Shown: positions 18,409-29,100, counted from the stretch's first letter. The stretch is DNA of 64,000 nucleotides from Azospirillum oleiclasticum (GCF_013423485.1 NZ_JABFFR010000019.1:1-64000); one strand, 5' to 3'. Notes: a model not told the origin generated them from the letters alone. Made by a program: numbers and translations.

Positions 18409-19338
18409 ATGGCGATCCCCGATTTCCAGACCCTGATGCTCCCCGTGCTGCGCCTGACGGCGGAGGGGGAGATCCGCACCTCCGACTGCGTGGAGCGGCT
18501 GGCCGATGCCGTCGGGCTGACGGCGGAGGAGCGCACGCATCTGCTGCCGTCCGGGCGGCAGACGACCTTCGCCAACCGCATCCATTGGGCCATCGCCTAT
18601 CTGGGCAAGGCCGGACTGGTGGAGCGGACGCGGCGCGCCCACTATCGCGCCAGCCCGCGCGGGCGGGAGGTGCTGGCCGCCCCGCCGGAGCGCATCGACA
18701 TTCGCTTCCTGTCCCGCTTCCCCGAGTTCCAGCGCTTCCGCGACGCCGAGGCCGAGGCCGCCAGGGAGGCCGGCACCCCGGCCCCGACCGCGAGCCTGTC
18801 GGTGGAGGCCGTCCTGACCCCCGACGAGGTGATGCGCAACGCCCACCGCCAGCTCGAGGCGGCGCTGGCCGACGATTTGCTCCAGCGCATCCGTGCGGCG
18901 CGGCCCGCCTTCTTCGAGCGGGTGGTGGTGCGGCTGCTGATCGCCATGGGCTATGGCGGGTCGGTCGCCGACATCGACCGGGCGCTGGTGGGCGGCAGCG
19001 GCGATGGGGGCGTGGACGGGGTGATCGACCAGGACCCGCTGGGGCTGGATCGCATCTATGTCCAGGCCAAGCGCTACGCCGAGGGCAACAGCGTCGGGTC
19101 CGGTGCCATCCGCGACTTCTTCGGCAGCCTGGACCGCTACAAGGCCAGCAAGGGCCTGTTCGTCACCACCTCGGCCTTCACCCAGTCGGCGCGGGAGACG
19201 GCCGAGATGCTGAGCAAGCGCCTCGTCCTCATCGACGGCACCCAGCTCGCCCACCTGCTGATCCGCCACGGCGTCGGCTGCCGGGTCGAGGAGACACTGC
19301 ACATCAAGACGCTGGACGAGGAGTTCTTCGACGCGTAG
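18409..19338 (+). CDS. mrr: Mrr-like type IV restriction endonuclease
   Basis: 309 residues. The N-terminal winged-helix domain (FQTLMLPVLRLTAEGEIRTS, HWAIAYLGKAGLVERTRR) aligns with the E. coli Mrr N-terminus. The C-terminal PD-(D/E)xK-like domain has GGSGDGGVDGVIDQDPLG and YVQAKRY near residues 205-225, the D...QxK catalytic signature, then KGLFVTTSAFTQSARE. Mrr cuts methylated DNA. The ATG at 18409 is chosen because E. coli Mrr starts at the equivalent place; 18379 is the alternative. It stands alone between radC and rpmI with no methylase partner, as expected for type IV. Confidence 0.9.
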   Translation: MAIPDFQTLMLPVLRLTAEGEIRTSDCVERLADAVGLTAEERTHLLPSGRQTTFANRIHWAIAYLGKAGLVERTRRAHYRASPRGREVLAAPPERIDIRFLSRFPEFQRFRDAEAEAAREAGTPAPTASLSVEAVLTPDEVMRNAHRQLEAALADDLLQRIRAARPAFFERVVVRLLIAMGYGGSVADIDRALVGGSGDGGVDGVIDQDPLGLDRIYVQAKRYAEGNSVGSGAIRDFFGSLDRYKASKGLFVTTSAFTQSARETAEMLSKRLVLIDGTQLAHLLIRHGVGCRVEETLHIKTLDEEFFDA

Positions 19339-19459
19339 ACGCCCTTGCGCGACGCGCGGGGCGCGCGTATAACACCGCGCTCTAACGGACGGCGAGGCCG
19401 GGGTACACCCGGGGCATGCCCACCCGTCCGTGGTTCGACACCCCGACAGAGGATCGAAA

Positions 19460-19660
19460 ATGCCCAAGCTCAAGACGAAGAGCGGCGCCAAGAAGCGTTT
19501 CAAGGTGACCGCATCCGGCAAGGTTCGCGCGCAGGCCGCCTTCAAGCGCCACTGCCTGGAGCACAAGAGCCCGAACATGAAGCGGAACGCCCGCGGCATG
19601 ACGACGCTCTGTGATGCGGACGCCCGCATCATCCTGAAGAACTGGCTGCGCAACGCCTGA
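19460..19660 (+). CDS. rpmI: 50S ribosomal protein L35
   Basis: 66 residues beginning [20 protein letters not shown], the L35 signature, with [12 protein letters not shown] in the middle. AGAGGA Shine-Dalgarno. rplT follows after 17 bases. The usual upstream partner infC is not in this window; mrr is there instead. Confidence 0.97.
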   Translation: MPKLKTKSGAKKRFKVTASGKVRAQAAFKRHCLEHKSPNMKRNARGMTTLCDADARIILKNWLRNA

Positions 19661-19677
19661 GACCGGAGGTTTAATCC

Positions 19678-20046
19678 ATGGCACGTGTCAAGCGGGGCGT
19701 CACCACCCACGCCCGTCATCGCAAGATCCTCAAGCTCGCCAAGGGCTACCGCAGCCGCGGCTCGACGAACTACCGGATCGCCCTGGAGAAGGTCGAGAAG
19801 GCGCTTCGCTACGCCTACCGCGACCGCCGCAACAAGAAGCGCGATTTCCGCGGTCTGTGGATCCAGCGCATCAACGCCGGCGTGCGCCAGCACGGGCTGA
19901 CCTACTCCAAGTTCATCAACGGCGTGAAGCTGGCCGGGATCGAGATCGACCGCAAGGTGCTGGCCGACCTCGCGGCCCGCGAGCCCGACGCGTTCAAGGC
20001 CCTGGTCGACAAGGCCCAGGCCGCTCTCACCGCGAAGGCCGCCTGA
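19678..20046 (+). CDS. rplT: 50S ribosomal protein L20
   Basis: 122 residues with the L20 signatures [20 protein letters not shown] and [19 protein letters not shown] stretch ([20 protein letters not shown]). L20 binds 23S rRNA early in 50S assembly and in some bacteria represses its own operon. A terminator-like hairpin separates it from pheS. Confidence 0.97.
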   Translation: MARVKRGVTTHARHRKILKLAKGYRSRGSTNYRIALEKVEKALRYAYRDRRNKKRDFRGLWIQRINAGVRQHGLTYSKFINGVKLAGIEIDRKVLADLAAREPDAFKALVDKAQAALTAKAA

Positions 20047-20084
20047 TCCGCGTTCCGCGGGTCATCGACGCCGGACATCGAGAA

Positions 20085-20118
20085 GGGAGCCGCGCGCTGG
20101 GCGCCGGCTCCCTTTTTT
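20085..20118 (+). terminator. Terminator/attenuator between rplT and pheS
   Basis: GGGAGCCG (20085-20092) pairs with CGGCTCCC (20105-20112), an inner GCGC/GCGC stem closes the loop, and six T follow (20113-20118). It ends 17 bases before the pheS ATG, so it could both end the ribosomal-protein transcript and attenuate read-through into pheS. Confidence 0.8.
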
Positions 20119-20135
20119 CGTTCTACGAGGATGCC

Positions 20136-21203
20136 ATGCTGGACGCGCTGAAGACCGAGCTGCTGACCCAGGTGACCGCCGCCGCCGACCTCGAGGCGCT
20201 GGAGGAGCTGCGGGTCGCGGCTCTCGGCAAGAAGGGCCGCATCACCGGCCTGATGAAGGAGCTGGGCGGCCTGTCCCCCGACGAGCGCCGCGAGCGCGGG
20301 GCGGCGCTGAACCGCCTGAAGGACGAGATCGCGGCGGCGCTGGACGGCCGCAAGGCCGAGCTGGCCAAGGCCCATCTCGCCCGCCGGCTGGAGGCGGAGC
20401 GCCTGGACGTGACGCTCCCCGTCCGCCCGGAGACGGAGGGGCGCATCCACCCGATCAGCCAGACCATCGACGAGCTGACCGCCATCTTCGCCGAGATGGG
20501 CTTCACCGTGGCGGAAGGTCCCGACATCGAGGACGACTTCCACAACTTCACGGCCCTGAACTTCCCGCCCGGCCATCCGGCGCGCGACATGCACGACACC
20601 TTCTATCTGCCGGACGCCGGCGAGAAGAAGATGCTGCTGCGCACCCACACCAGCCCGGTGCAGGTGCGCACCATGCTGTCCGCCAAGCCGCCGATCCGCA
20701 TCATCGCACCGGGGCGCACCTACCGCTCCGACTACGACATGACGCACACGCCCATGTTCCATCAGGTGGAAGGGCTGGTGATCGACGAGGCGACCAACAT
20801 GGGGCATCTGAAGGGCTGCCTCGTGGAGTTCTGCCGCGCCTTCTTCGACGTGGACGACCTGCCGCTGCGCTTCCGCCCCAGCTTCTTCCCCTTCACCGAG
20901 CCTTCGGCGGAGGTGGACATCGGCTGTTCCCGCAAGGGCGGCGAGCTGAAGCTCGGCAATTACGGCGACTGGCTGGAGATCCTCGGCTGCGGCATGGTGC
21001 ACCCCAACGTGCTGGAAGCCTGCGGCGTGGATTCCACCCGGTACCAGGGCTTCGCCTTCGGCATGGGGATCGAGCGCATCGCCATGCTGAAATACGGCAT
21101 CCCCGACCTCCGCACCTTCTTCGAGGCCGACCTGCGCTGGCTGAAGCATTACGGCTTCGTTCCGCTCGACGTGCCCAGCCTGGCGCGGGGGCTGGTGGGG
21201 TAG
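20136..21203 (+). CDS. pheS: Phenylalanyl-tRNA synthetase alpha subunit
   Basis: 355 residues. It has an N-terminal coiled-coil tRNA-binding region (residues 1-90) followed by a class II synthetase core: motif 1 near [19 protein letters not shown], motif 2 [33 protein letters not shown], and motif 3 [18 protein letters not shown]. It forms an alpha2-beta2 enzyme with PheT and charges tRNA-Phe. The ATG at 20136 follows ACGAGGA. pheT is displaced by two small genes, an unusual arrangement. Confidence 0.97.
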   Translation: MLDALKTELLTQVTAAADLEALEELRVAALGKKGRITGLMKELGGLSPDERRERGAALNRLKDEIAAALDGRKAELAKAHLARRLEAERLDVTLPVRPETEGRIHPISQTIDELTAIFAEMGFTVAEGPDIEDDFHNFTALNFPPGHPARDMHDTFYLPDAGEKKMLLRTHTSPVQVRTMLSAKPPIRIIAPGRTYRSDYDMTHTPMFHQVEGLVIDEATNMGHLKGCLVEFCRAFFDVDDLPLRFRPSFFPFTEPSAEVDIGCSRKGGELKLGNYGDWLEILGCGMVHPNVLEACGVDSTRYQGFAFGMGIERIAMLKYGIPDLRTFFEADLRWLKHYGFVPLDVPSLARGLVG

Positions 21204-21208
21204 GTCCG

Positions 21209-21457
21209 GTGCCGACCATCGCCGAATTCGACGGAATCCGGGTGCTCATGTATTATCGCGATCATGAGCCCCCGCATTTCCATGTGGAATACGGCGATCG
21301 GGAAGCGCTGGTCCGCATCGCCGATCTGGCGGTGATCGAGGGGGACGTCCCATCGCGGATCCTCCGACGCGCCATCGATTGGGCGAGGGATCGGCAGGGT
21401 GCGCTGGCGCTGAACTGGGTCAAATGCCGCAGCCATGTGGCTCCGGATCGTCTGTGA
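21209..21457 (+). CDS. DUF4160 family protein
   Basis: 82 residues. The pattern PTIAEFDGIRVLMYYRDHEP, PPHFHVEYGD and RILRRAIDWARDRQ is diagnostic of DUF4160, small proteins usually encoded next to a DUF2442 gene. The paired layout resembles toxin-antitoxin modules, but no activity is established to my knowledge. It starts 5 bases after pheS, so it is co-transcribed with it. Confidence 0.85.
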   Translation: MPTIAEFDGIRVLMYYRDHEPPHFHVEYGDREALVRIADLAVIEGDVPSRILRRAIDWARDRQGALALNWVKCRSHVAPDRL

Positions 21458-21464
21458 GGGTGCC

Positions 21465-21758
21465 ATGCCGGGATTGCTGAAGAACAGGATCGAAAGCGCC
21501 ATCGCCTCTCCCGCCGATCGCACGGTGACGCTGCGCTGGGCCGGTGGCGCGGAAACGCGGTTCGATATGGCTCCGGTCATCGCCGCCGGGGGGGTGTTCG
21601 CCACGCTGGAGGATCCGGCGGTCTTCGCCGCCGTCCGCGTGGGTCCGCGCGGACGCTCACTGGTGTGGCCCGGCGATCTCGACCTGGACGCCGACGCCCT
21701 CTGGTTCGACGCCCACCCGGACGATAACCCGCTCACCCGCCCCGCCGCCGCCGAATAG
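21465..21758 (+). CDS. DUF2442 family protein
   Basis: 97 residues. PADRTVTLRWAGGAETRFDM, then FATLEDPAVFAAVRVGPRGR and a closing DLDADALWFD match the DUF2442 family, the usual partner of DUF4160. The ATG at 21465 has GAGGG upstream and comes 7 bases after the DUF4160 stop; an in-frame ATG at 21435 would overlap that gene. The pair lies between pheS and pheT. Confidence 0.82.
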   Translation: MPGLLKNRIESAIASPADRTVTLRWAGGAETRFDMAPVIAAGGVFATLEDPAVFAAVRVGPRGRSLVWPGDLDLDADALWFDAHPDDNPLTRPAAAE

Positions 21759-21832
21759 CGCACGCATGAGAGTTATCGGGCTGAACCTGGGCCAGGACGG
21801 CCGCAGCTCATGATCGCCAAGAGGAAACGACG

Positions 21833-24232
21833 ATGAAGTTCACGCTGTCCTGGCTGAAGGACCATCTGGAGACCGACGCCACCCTCGACGTGATCGTCGA
21901 GCGCCTGACCATGCTCGGGCTGGAGGTGGAGGGGGTGGAGGACCGGGCGAAGGAGCTGGCGGCCTTCCGCATCGCCCATGTCGTCTCGGCGGAAAAGCAC
22001 CCCAACGCCGACAAGCTGCGCGTCTGCATGGTGGATGTGGGCGACGGCAAGGATCCGGTGCAGGTGGTCTGCGGCGCGCCCAACGCCCGCACCGGCCTGC
22101 GCGGCGTCTTCGCCCCGCCGGGCACCCATGTGCCGGGCACCGGGGTCGACCTGAAGGTCGGCACCATCCGCGGGGTGGAGTCCCGGGGCATGCTGTGCTC
22201 GGAACGCGAGTTGAAGCTGTCCGACGAGCACAACGGCATCATCGAGCTGCCCGACCACGCGCCGGTCGGCGCCTCCTACGCGGACTGGCTGGGCCTGAAC
22301 GACCCGGTCATCGACATCAGCCTGACGCCCGACCGCGCCGATTGCGCCGGCGTGCGCGGCATCGCCCGCGACCTCGCCGCCGCCGGGCTCGGCACCCTGA
22401 AGCCGTTGGCCGCCGATCCCGTGCCGGGCGGCTTCCCCAGCCCGATCGGCGTGACCATCGAGGCGCCGGACGCCTGCCGCATGTTCGTCGGCCGCACCAT
22501 CCGCGGCGTGCGCAACGGGCCGAGCCCCAGGTGGCTGCAGGACCGGCTGCTGGCGATCGGGCTGCGCCCGATCTCCGCGCTGGTAGACATCACCAACCTG
22601 CTGACCTTCGACAACGCCCGGCCGCTGCACGTCTTCGACGCCGACAAGGTGCGCGGCGGCATCGTCGCCCGCTTCGCGCGCGAGGGCGAGACGCTGAAGG
22701 CGCTGAACGGCAAGGACTACACGCTCGACCCCGCGGTGCTGGTGATCGCCGATCACGAGCGGGCGGAAAGCATCGCCGGCATCGTCGGCGGGGAGGCGAC
22801 CGGCTGCACCGAAGGGACGGTCAACGTCTTCCTGGAAGCGGCGCTGCTCGACCCGACGCTGATCGCCCGCACCGGCCGCCGGCTCGGCATCGAGAGCGAC
22901 GCCCGCTACCGCAACGAGCGCGGCATCGACCCGGCCGCGGTGATCGAGGGTGCCGAGCGCGCCACCCGCCTGATCCTGGATCTCTGCGGCGGCGAGGCGT
23001 CGGAACTGGTGGTGGCCGGGGCGGAACCGGACTGGCGGCGCAGCCTGACCCTGCGGCTCGACCGCTGCGCCACGCTGGGCGGCGTGCCGGTGCCGGCCGA
23101 GGAGCAGGAGCGCATCCTGACGGCGCTGGGCTGCACCCTGGCCCCGCAGGAGCATGGCACCCTGTCGGTGGTTCCGCCCTCCTGGCGCGCCGACATCCAT
23201 GGGGAGGCGGACCTGGTGGAGGAGGTGCTGCGGGTGAAGGGCTTCGACGCCATCCCCGCCACCCCCCTGCCCCGCCTGACCGCCATGACCAAGCCCGCCC
23301 TGACCCTGAAGCAGCGCCGCACCGGCACCGCCAAGCGGTTGCTGGCGGCGCGCGGCATGAGCGAGGCGGTGACCTGGTCCTTCCTCGCCCCCGGCGTCGC
23401 CGAGGCGTTCGGCGGTGGCGGCGAGGCTCTGCGCCTCGTCAACCCGATCAGCGCCGACCTGACGGTGATGCGCCCGTCGGTCCTGCCCAACCTGATCCAG
23501 GCCGCGGGGCGCAACGCCGACCGCGGTTACCCCGACGTGGCTCTGTTCGAGGTCGGCCCCGCCTTCCGCGACCCGTCGCCCACCGGGCAGGATCAAGTTG
23601 CCGCTGGCGTGCGCGCCGGCCGCGCCGTGCCGCGCCACTGGGCGGAGAAGACGCGGGCCGTGGATGTCTACGACGCCAAGGCCGACGCGCTGGGGCTTCT
23701 GGAGGCGTTGGGAGCCCCCACGGCCAACCTTCAGGTCAGCACCGACGCCCCGGCCTGGTACCACCCCGGCCGGTCCGGCTGCCTGCGGCTCGGACCGACG
23801 GTGATGGGGCGCTTCGGCGAGATCCACCCGGCGATCCTGGAGACGCTGAAGGTGGAGGGACCGATGGTCGCCTTCGAGCTGTTCGTGGACGCGGTGCCGC
23901 TGCCCAAGAAGAAGGGCGGCACGGCGCGCCCGCTGCTCCAACTCTCTCCCTTCCAGCCGATCGAGCGCGACTTCGCGTTCCTGGTCGATGCGGGGATCGA
24001 GGTGGACCGGCTGGTACGGGCGGCCAAAGGCGCCGACAAGGTGCTGGTGAAGGATATCCGCGTGTTTGATGTGTACACGGGCGATCGGGTGGAGGCGGGC
24101 CGGAAGAGCGTGGCGATCTCGGTCACCATTCAGCCGACCGATCGTACGCTTACGGAAGACGATATCGACTCTCTTGGTCAGCGTCTGATCGCCGCTGTTG
24201 CAAAGGCTACGGGCGCAACATTGCGCTCCTGA
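21833..24232 (+). CDS. pheT: Phenylalanyl-tRNA synthetase beta subunit
   Basis: 799 residues. It has an N-terminal EMAP-II-like tRNA-binding domain (about 40-150; AEKHPNADKLRVCMVDVGDG), B3/B4 editing domain (about 210-385), B5 domain (about 400-475; LTLRLDRCATLGGVPVPAEE), the pseudo-catalytic core, and a C-terminal FDX-ACB anticodon-binding domain (about 705-798; FQPIERDFAFLVDAGIEVD). Full length. GAGGAAACGACG precedes the ATG. Its separation from pheS by a DUF pair is unusual. Confidence 0.97.
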   Translation: MKFTLSWLKDHLETDATLDVIVERLTMLGLEVEGVEDRAKELAAFRIAHVVSAEKHPNADKLRVCMVDVGDGKDPVQVVCGAPNARTGLRGVFAPPGTHVPGTGVDLKVGTIRGVESRGMLCSERELKLSDEHNGIIELPDHAPVGASYADWLGLNDPVIDISLTPDRADCAGVRGIARDLAAAGLGTLKPLAADPVPGGFPSPIGVTIEAPDACRMFVGRTIRGVRNGPSPRWLQDRLLAIGLRPISALVDITNLLTFDNARPLHVFDADKVRGGIVARFAREGETLKALNGKDYTLDPAVLVIADHERAESIAGIVGGEATGCTEGTVNVFLEAALLDPTLIARTGRRLGIESDARYRNERGIDPAAVIEGAERATRLILDLCGGEASELVVAGAEPDWRRSLTLRLDRCATLGGVPVPAEEQERILTALGCTLAPQEHGTLSVVPPSWRADIHGEADLVEEVLRVKGFDAIPATPLPRLTAMTKPALTLKQRRTGTAKRLLAARGMSEAVTWSFLAPGVAEAFGGGGEALRLVNPISADLTVMRPSVLPNLIQAAGRNADRGYPDVALFEVGPAFRDPSPTGQDQVAAGVRAGRAVPRHWAEKTRAVDVYDAKADALGLLEALGAPTANLQVSTDAPAWYHPGRSGCLRLGPTVMGRFGEIHPAILETLKVEGPMVAFELFVDAVPLPKKKGGTARPLLQLSPFQPIERDFAFLVDAGIEVDRLVRAAKGADKVLVKDIRVFDVYTGDRVEAGRKSVAISVTIQPTDRTLTEDDIDSLGQRLIAAVAKATGATLRS

Positions 24233-24244
24233 ACTCGGCCAAAA

Positions 24245-24276
24245 AAGGTGCCGGCGAATCCTATCGCCGGCACCTT
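24245..24276 (+). terminator. Hairpin terminator after pheT
   Basis: 13-bp perfect stem AAGGTGCCGGCGA (24245-24257) / TCGCCGGCACCTT (24264-24276), loop of 6, 12 bases after the pheT stop. The A-run lies on the left, so the minus strand shows the classical stem plus T-tract, while the plus strand has only TT after the stem. Confidence 0.7.
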
Positions 24277-24636
24277 GAGCCTTGCCGCGCTATAACCACA
24301 GAACAGAATACGATCATATGAGCTTCAGGCGAATTGAGGCGAAGAACGTATTCGGCTAAACCCTAAGTGCAGCGCGGGAAAGGGAATCAAAGACATTTCA
24401 TTATTGAAATCTGCCAAAGTCAAAGCTCAGGTTGGCCGTCGAATTGTGAAGCATGCGACGAAATGTCGCAGATCTCTTCAGACTTAAGCCCGGCGGATGC
24501 GGCAACCGCTTCGTTTTCAGCCACGTCTCTAGGAGCGGTGATGGGACACGTGCAAAGCTTCACGGTACCGCGCGCCGAAACGGGAAGCCGCGGAACGGTT
24601 TCGGCCATGGCAACGGCCGGCAACGAGGGGCAGCCG
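24277..24636 (+). other. AT-richer intergenic region upstream of the lone receiver
   Basis: About 360 bases with lower GC than the surroundings and no convincing gene. It contains a 6-bp dyad TGCGAC-gaaat-GTCGCA (24454-24470). The frame of the downstream receiver stays open here (ATGs at 24463 and 24541, the latter after AGGAG), but codon use is not gene-like until 24637. Confidence 0.5.
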
Positions 24637-25044
24637 ATGCCGGATCGAAAGGATCCTGTTCCCTCCCAGGCCGCGTCCCCGCTGGTCGTCGTGGTCGATG
24701 ACGACGCATCGATCGTGGAAGGGCTGTCGATCCTCCTGGAAAGCTGGGGGTTCAGCGTCCTGCGCTCCCTGACGCTGGAGGAGCTGGCCAAGCGCCTTCC
24801 CGGTGCCACGAGCCAAGCGGGGCTGGTGATCGCCGACCATTTCCTGCCGGCGGGCGGCACCGGCCTGCAGGCGGTGGAGATGGTGCGGCGCCACGCCGGG
24901 ACGGAGGTGCCGGCCATCATCCTGACCGGCGACACCGCCCCGGACCGGCGGAGCGAGGCGGAGGCCATGCACTGCCGCCTGCTGCACAAGCCGGTGCAGG
25001 TCGGGCCGCTGCGCGACGCGGTGGAATCGCTGATCCGGCGGTGA
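24637..25044 (+). CDS. Stand-alone response-regulator receiver
   Basis: 135 residues forming a single receiver domain: acidic pocket in LVVVVDDDASIVEG, phospho-acceptor Asp in LVIADHFLP (about residue 68), Thr in AIILTGDTAPD and Lys in LLHKPVQ. No output domain. The sequence TGDT.PDR...LLHKP is very like the receiver of the hybrid kinase at 43386-45641, so the two may share partners or ancestry. GAGGGG precedes the ATG at 24637; 24541 is a possible longer start. Confidence 0.82.
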   Translation: MPDRKDPVPSQAASPLVVVVDDDASIVEGLSILLESWGFSVLRSLTLEELAKRLPGATSQAGLVIADHFLPAGGTGLQAVEMVRRHAGTEVPAIILTGDTAPDRRSEAEAMHCRLLHKPVQVGPLRDAVESLIRR

Positions 25045-25051
25045 CCGGGGC

Positions 25052-26269
25052 CTATTCCGCCAGCCGGGCCAGGATCCCCTCGGCGGCCCGGACTCCCGTG
25101 GCGAAGCAGCCCTGAAGCAGATAGCCGCCGGTCGGCGCTTCCCAGTCCAGCATCTCCCCCGCCACAAACATGCCGGGCAACCGCCTCAGCATCAGCCTGT
25201 CGTCCAACTCCGCGAAGCGGACACCCCCGGCCGACGAAATGGCCCGGTCGATCGGCGCGCTTGCGGTGAGCGGCAGATCAAGCGCCTTGATGCTGCGCGC
25301 AAGCCGGACAGGATCGCGGAAAACCTCAGGCCCCGTCCCTTCACGCAGCAGGGCCATCGCCACATCCGGAAGGCGCAGGGTCTTGCGCAGCGCGTTGGTC
25401 ATGGAATCCGCCGCCCGCCGCTTGCGAAGCCGGTCGAGCACCGCCTCCTCCGTCAGGTCGGGTTTGAGATCCAGGGTCAGGCTGGCGTGCCCGTCCCGCT
25501 CCAGCGCGTCTCGCAGGGCGGTGCTGAGGACGTAGACGGCGCTGCCCTCGATGCCGCTGCGGGTGATCACGAACTCCCCCTTCAATCGGCGTTCGTTGAA
25601 GGAGAGAACGACACTCTTCACGGGGTGGCCGGCAAAGCGTTCGGCGAAGACGTCGCTCCAACCGACCGCGAATCCCATGTTGCTCGGGCGGAAGGGCGCC
25701 AGTTCGACGCCGCGCGCGGCCAGGATGCCGGTCCAGGCACCATCGGATCCGGTGCGCGGCCAGCTCGCCCCGCCGAGCGCCAGCAGCGTCGCCCGCGGCC
25801 GGACGGTGAGCGCGCTTCCATCCGGCCGCTCGAAGAGCAGCGCACCGTCAGCGTCCCAGCCGGTCCAGCGGTGGCGCGGGCGCAGCACCACCCCCAACCC
25901 CTCCAGCCGCCGCAACCACGCCCGCACCAGCACCGACGCCTTCATGGTGACGGGAAACACCCGCCCGCTGCTGCCGACGAAGGTCTCCACCCCCAGCCCA
26001 TGCACCCAGGCCCGCAGATCGTCCGGGGAGAAGCCCGCAAGGCAGTCGCGGAAGAAGCCGGCGTGCTCGCCGTAACGCCCGGCGAAGATGTCCGGCGGCT
26101 CGGCGTGGGTGATGTTCAGCCCGCTCTTGCCCGCCAGCAGGAACTTGCGCGCCGGCCCCGGCATCCGGTCGAACACATGGACGGAGTGGCCGGCCGCGGC
26201 CACCCGCTCCGCCGCGATCAGCCCGGCGGGCCCGGCGCCGACGACGGCGAGGTCGGGGATGGCGGTCAT
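25052..26269 (-). CDS. FAD-dependent oxidoreductase, HI0933/BaiN-like (TIGR03862 type)
   Basis: 405 residues. The N-terminal Rossmann motif is DLAVVGAGPAGLIAAERVAA with the acidic residue in HVFDRMPG; RKFLLAGKSGLNITHAE is the second family signature, and the C-terminal FAD contact is GMFVAGEMLDWEAPTGGYLL. These mark the HI0933-like flavoprotein family; substrate unknown. The ATG overlaps the vapC stop (ATGA), so it is translated from the vapBC message. It converges with the receiver gene. Confidence 0.85.
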   Translation of the reverse strand: MTAIPDLAVVGAGPAGLIAAERVAAAGHSVHVFDRMPGPARKFLLAGKSGLNITHAEPPDIFAGRYGEHAGFFRDCLAGFSPDDLRAWVHGLGVETFVGSSGRVFPVTMKASVLVRAWLRRLEGLGVVLRPRHRWTGWDADGALLFERPDGSALTVRPRATLLALGGASWPRTGSDGAWTGILAARGVELAPFRPSNMGFAVGWSDVFAERFAGHPVKSVVLSFNERRLKGEFVITRSGIEGSAVYVLSTALRDALERDGHASLTLDLKPDLTEEAVLDRLRKRRAADSMTNALRKTLRLPDVAMALLREGTGPEVFRDPVRLARSIKALDLPLTASAPIDRAISSAGGVRFAELDDRLMLRRLPGMFVAGEMLDWEAPTGGYLLQGCFATGVRAAEGILARLAE

Positions 26270-26679
26270 GGGGCGGGATCGCCCGTCCAGTCCTCGCACC
26301 GCACCCCATCGACCCGCCGGAATTCGCGGAGGTTGCCGGTGACGACAATGAGGCCACGGCTGCGGGCATGCCCCGCGATCATCAGGTCGTACGCGCCGAT
26401 CACGGATCCGCGCCGCTCCAGCTCGGCGCGGATGTCGGCGAAGTGACCGGCGGCGTCGGCCCCGAAGGCCAGCACCTCCAGCCGGGCCGCGAAATCCTCC
26501 ACCTCCCGGCGCACGGCAAGCGGTCGGTTCGAGCGTGCCGCGCCATGCAACAGTTCACCCAGCGTGACGACGGAGATGCAGAGCCCGTCGGCTTCCGCGT
26601 TGAATCGTGCCCGAATACCCGCCGGCCGGTCGCGCAGCACGCGGATGCAGAGGTCGGTGTCCAGCATGTAGCGCAACAC
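26266..26679 (-). CDS. vapC: VapC-type PIN toxin
   Basis: 137 residues from a GTG one base after the vapB stop, giving the familiar LRYMLDTDLCI N-terminus, with GAGGG eight bases upstream. Catalytic acids of the PIN nuclease are seen in YMLDTDLC, VTLGELLHGA (about residue 45) and IGAYDLMIAGHA (about 103). VapC toxins cleave tRNA or rRNA and are neutralised by VapB. The start at 26667 (MLDTDL) is an alternative. Confidence 0.9.
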   Translation of the reverse strand: MLRYMLDTDLCIRVLRDRPAGIRARFNAEADGLCISVVTLGELLHGAARSNRPLAVRREVEDFAARLEVLAFGADAAGHFADIRAELERRGSVIGAYDLMIAGHARSRGLIVVTGNLREFRRVDGVRCEDWTGDPAP

Positions 26680-26680
26680 G

Positions 26681-26908
26681 TCAGAGACCCTCGCGCTCCT
26701 GCGCGCCGGGCTGGTCCCGATCCGGAAAGTCCGCAACACCCGGACGGTCGAAGAAATCGTCCCACAGGCTGTCGGCCGGCACGATCACCCGCCGCTTTCC
26801 GTCGCGCAGGATGGCCACGTCACGCACTCCCTCGGGAAAGGCCACGTCACGCGGCAGACGCACGGCCTGCGAGCGGTTGGACTGGAACAGCGCGGTGCGG
26901 GTGGGCAT
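26681..26908 (-). CDS. vapB: VapB-type antitoxin (AbrB/MazE fold)
   Basis: 75 residues. TALFQSNRSQAVRLPRDVAF is the classic VapB/MazE-like swapped-hairpin DNA-binding N-terminus. The acidic C-terminus (DSLWDDFFDRPGVADFPDRD) should bind and inhibit VapC. It is first in the vapB-vapC-flavoprotein operon, with a palindromic operator just upstream. Confidence 0.9.
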   Translation of the reverse strand: MPTRTALFQSNRSQAVRLPRDVAFPEGVRDVAILRDGKRRVIVPADSLWDDFFDRPGVADFPDRDQPGAQEREGL

Positions 26909-26924
26909 GGTGAGGGCTCCGGGT

Positions 26925-26947
26925 GGGATATCCCAGTTGTATATCCC
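26925..26947 (-). promoter_or_regulatory. Putative vapBC operator
   Basis: GGGATAT (26925-26931) and ATATCCC (26941-26947) form an inverted repeat; the left arm is also part of the perfect palindrome GGGATATCCC (26925-26934). It lies 17 bases before the vapB start, where autoregulation by VapBC is expected. Confidence 0.6.
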
Positions 26948-26989
26948 TACCGGCGCCTGGTCAAGGCGCGTCCACTCATCGCCGCAACG

Positions 26990-27019
26990 AAAAAAGGGCG
27001 CCCCCTCTCGGAGGCGCCC
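26990..27019 (-). terminator. Rho-independent terminator of groESL
   Basis: On the minus strand GGGCGCC (27019-27013) pairs with GGCGCCC (27002-26996), followed by six T (26995-26990). It lies about 40 bases after the groEL stop. Confidence 0.85.
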
Positions 27020-27056
27020 CTTTCCTGAAGAGCTGTGCGTCGTGGTGCGACGTACT

Positions 27057-28730
<1,674 letters not shown>

Positions 28731-28752
28731 TCAGGAAAAGAGAGAGAGGTCG

Positions 28753-29043
28753 TCAGCCTTCGATGACGCCCATGATGTCGGATTCCTTCATGATCAGGAA
28801 ATCCTCACCCTCGATCTTCACCTCGGTGCCCGACCACTTGCCGAACAGAACGCGGTCGCCGGCCTTCACGTCCAGAGCGACCAGCTTGCCGCTCTCGTCG
28901 CGGGCACCCGGACCCACGGCGATGATCTGGCCCTCCTGGGGCTTCTCCTTCGCCGTGTCGGGGATGATGATCCCGCCCTTGGTCTTGGTGTCGGACTCCA
29001 GACGCTTGACGACGACGCGGTCGTGCAGCGGACGGAACTTCAT
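28753..29043 (-). CDS. groES: Co-chaperonin GroES (Hsp10)
   Basis: 96 residues beginning [20 protein letters not shown], with the mobile loop [19 protein letters not shown] and [12 protein letters not shown] at the end. It caps the GroEL ring. GAGGAGG precedes the ATG. A CIRCE element upstream indicates HrcA repression. Confidence 0.98.
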   Translation of the reverse strand: MKFRPLHDRVVVKRLESDTKTKGGIIIPDTAKEKPQEGQIIAVGPGARDESGKLVALDVKAGDRVLFGKWSGTEVKIEGEDFLIMKESDIMGVIEG

Positions 29044-29100
29044 GGTGCTTGCCTCCTCAGCGATAAGGCTTATTAAACAATGCCCGGTGGGAGCGGCTTG

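Noticed and set aside
24433..24447. Possible sigma-54 promoter (TGGC...TTG) before the lone receiver
   Set aside because: Spacing fits, but the -12 GC is GT and the bases after TGGC differ from consensus; too weak to list.
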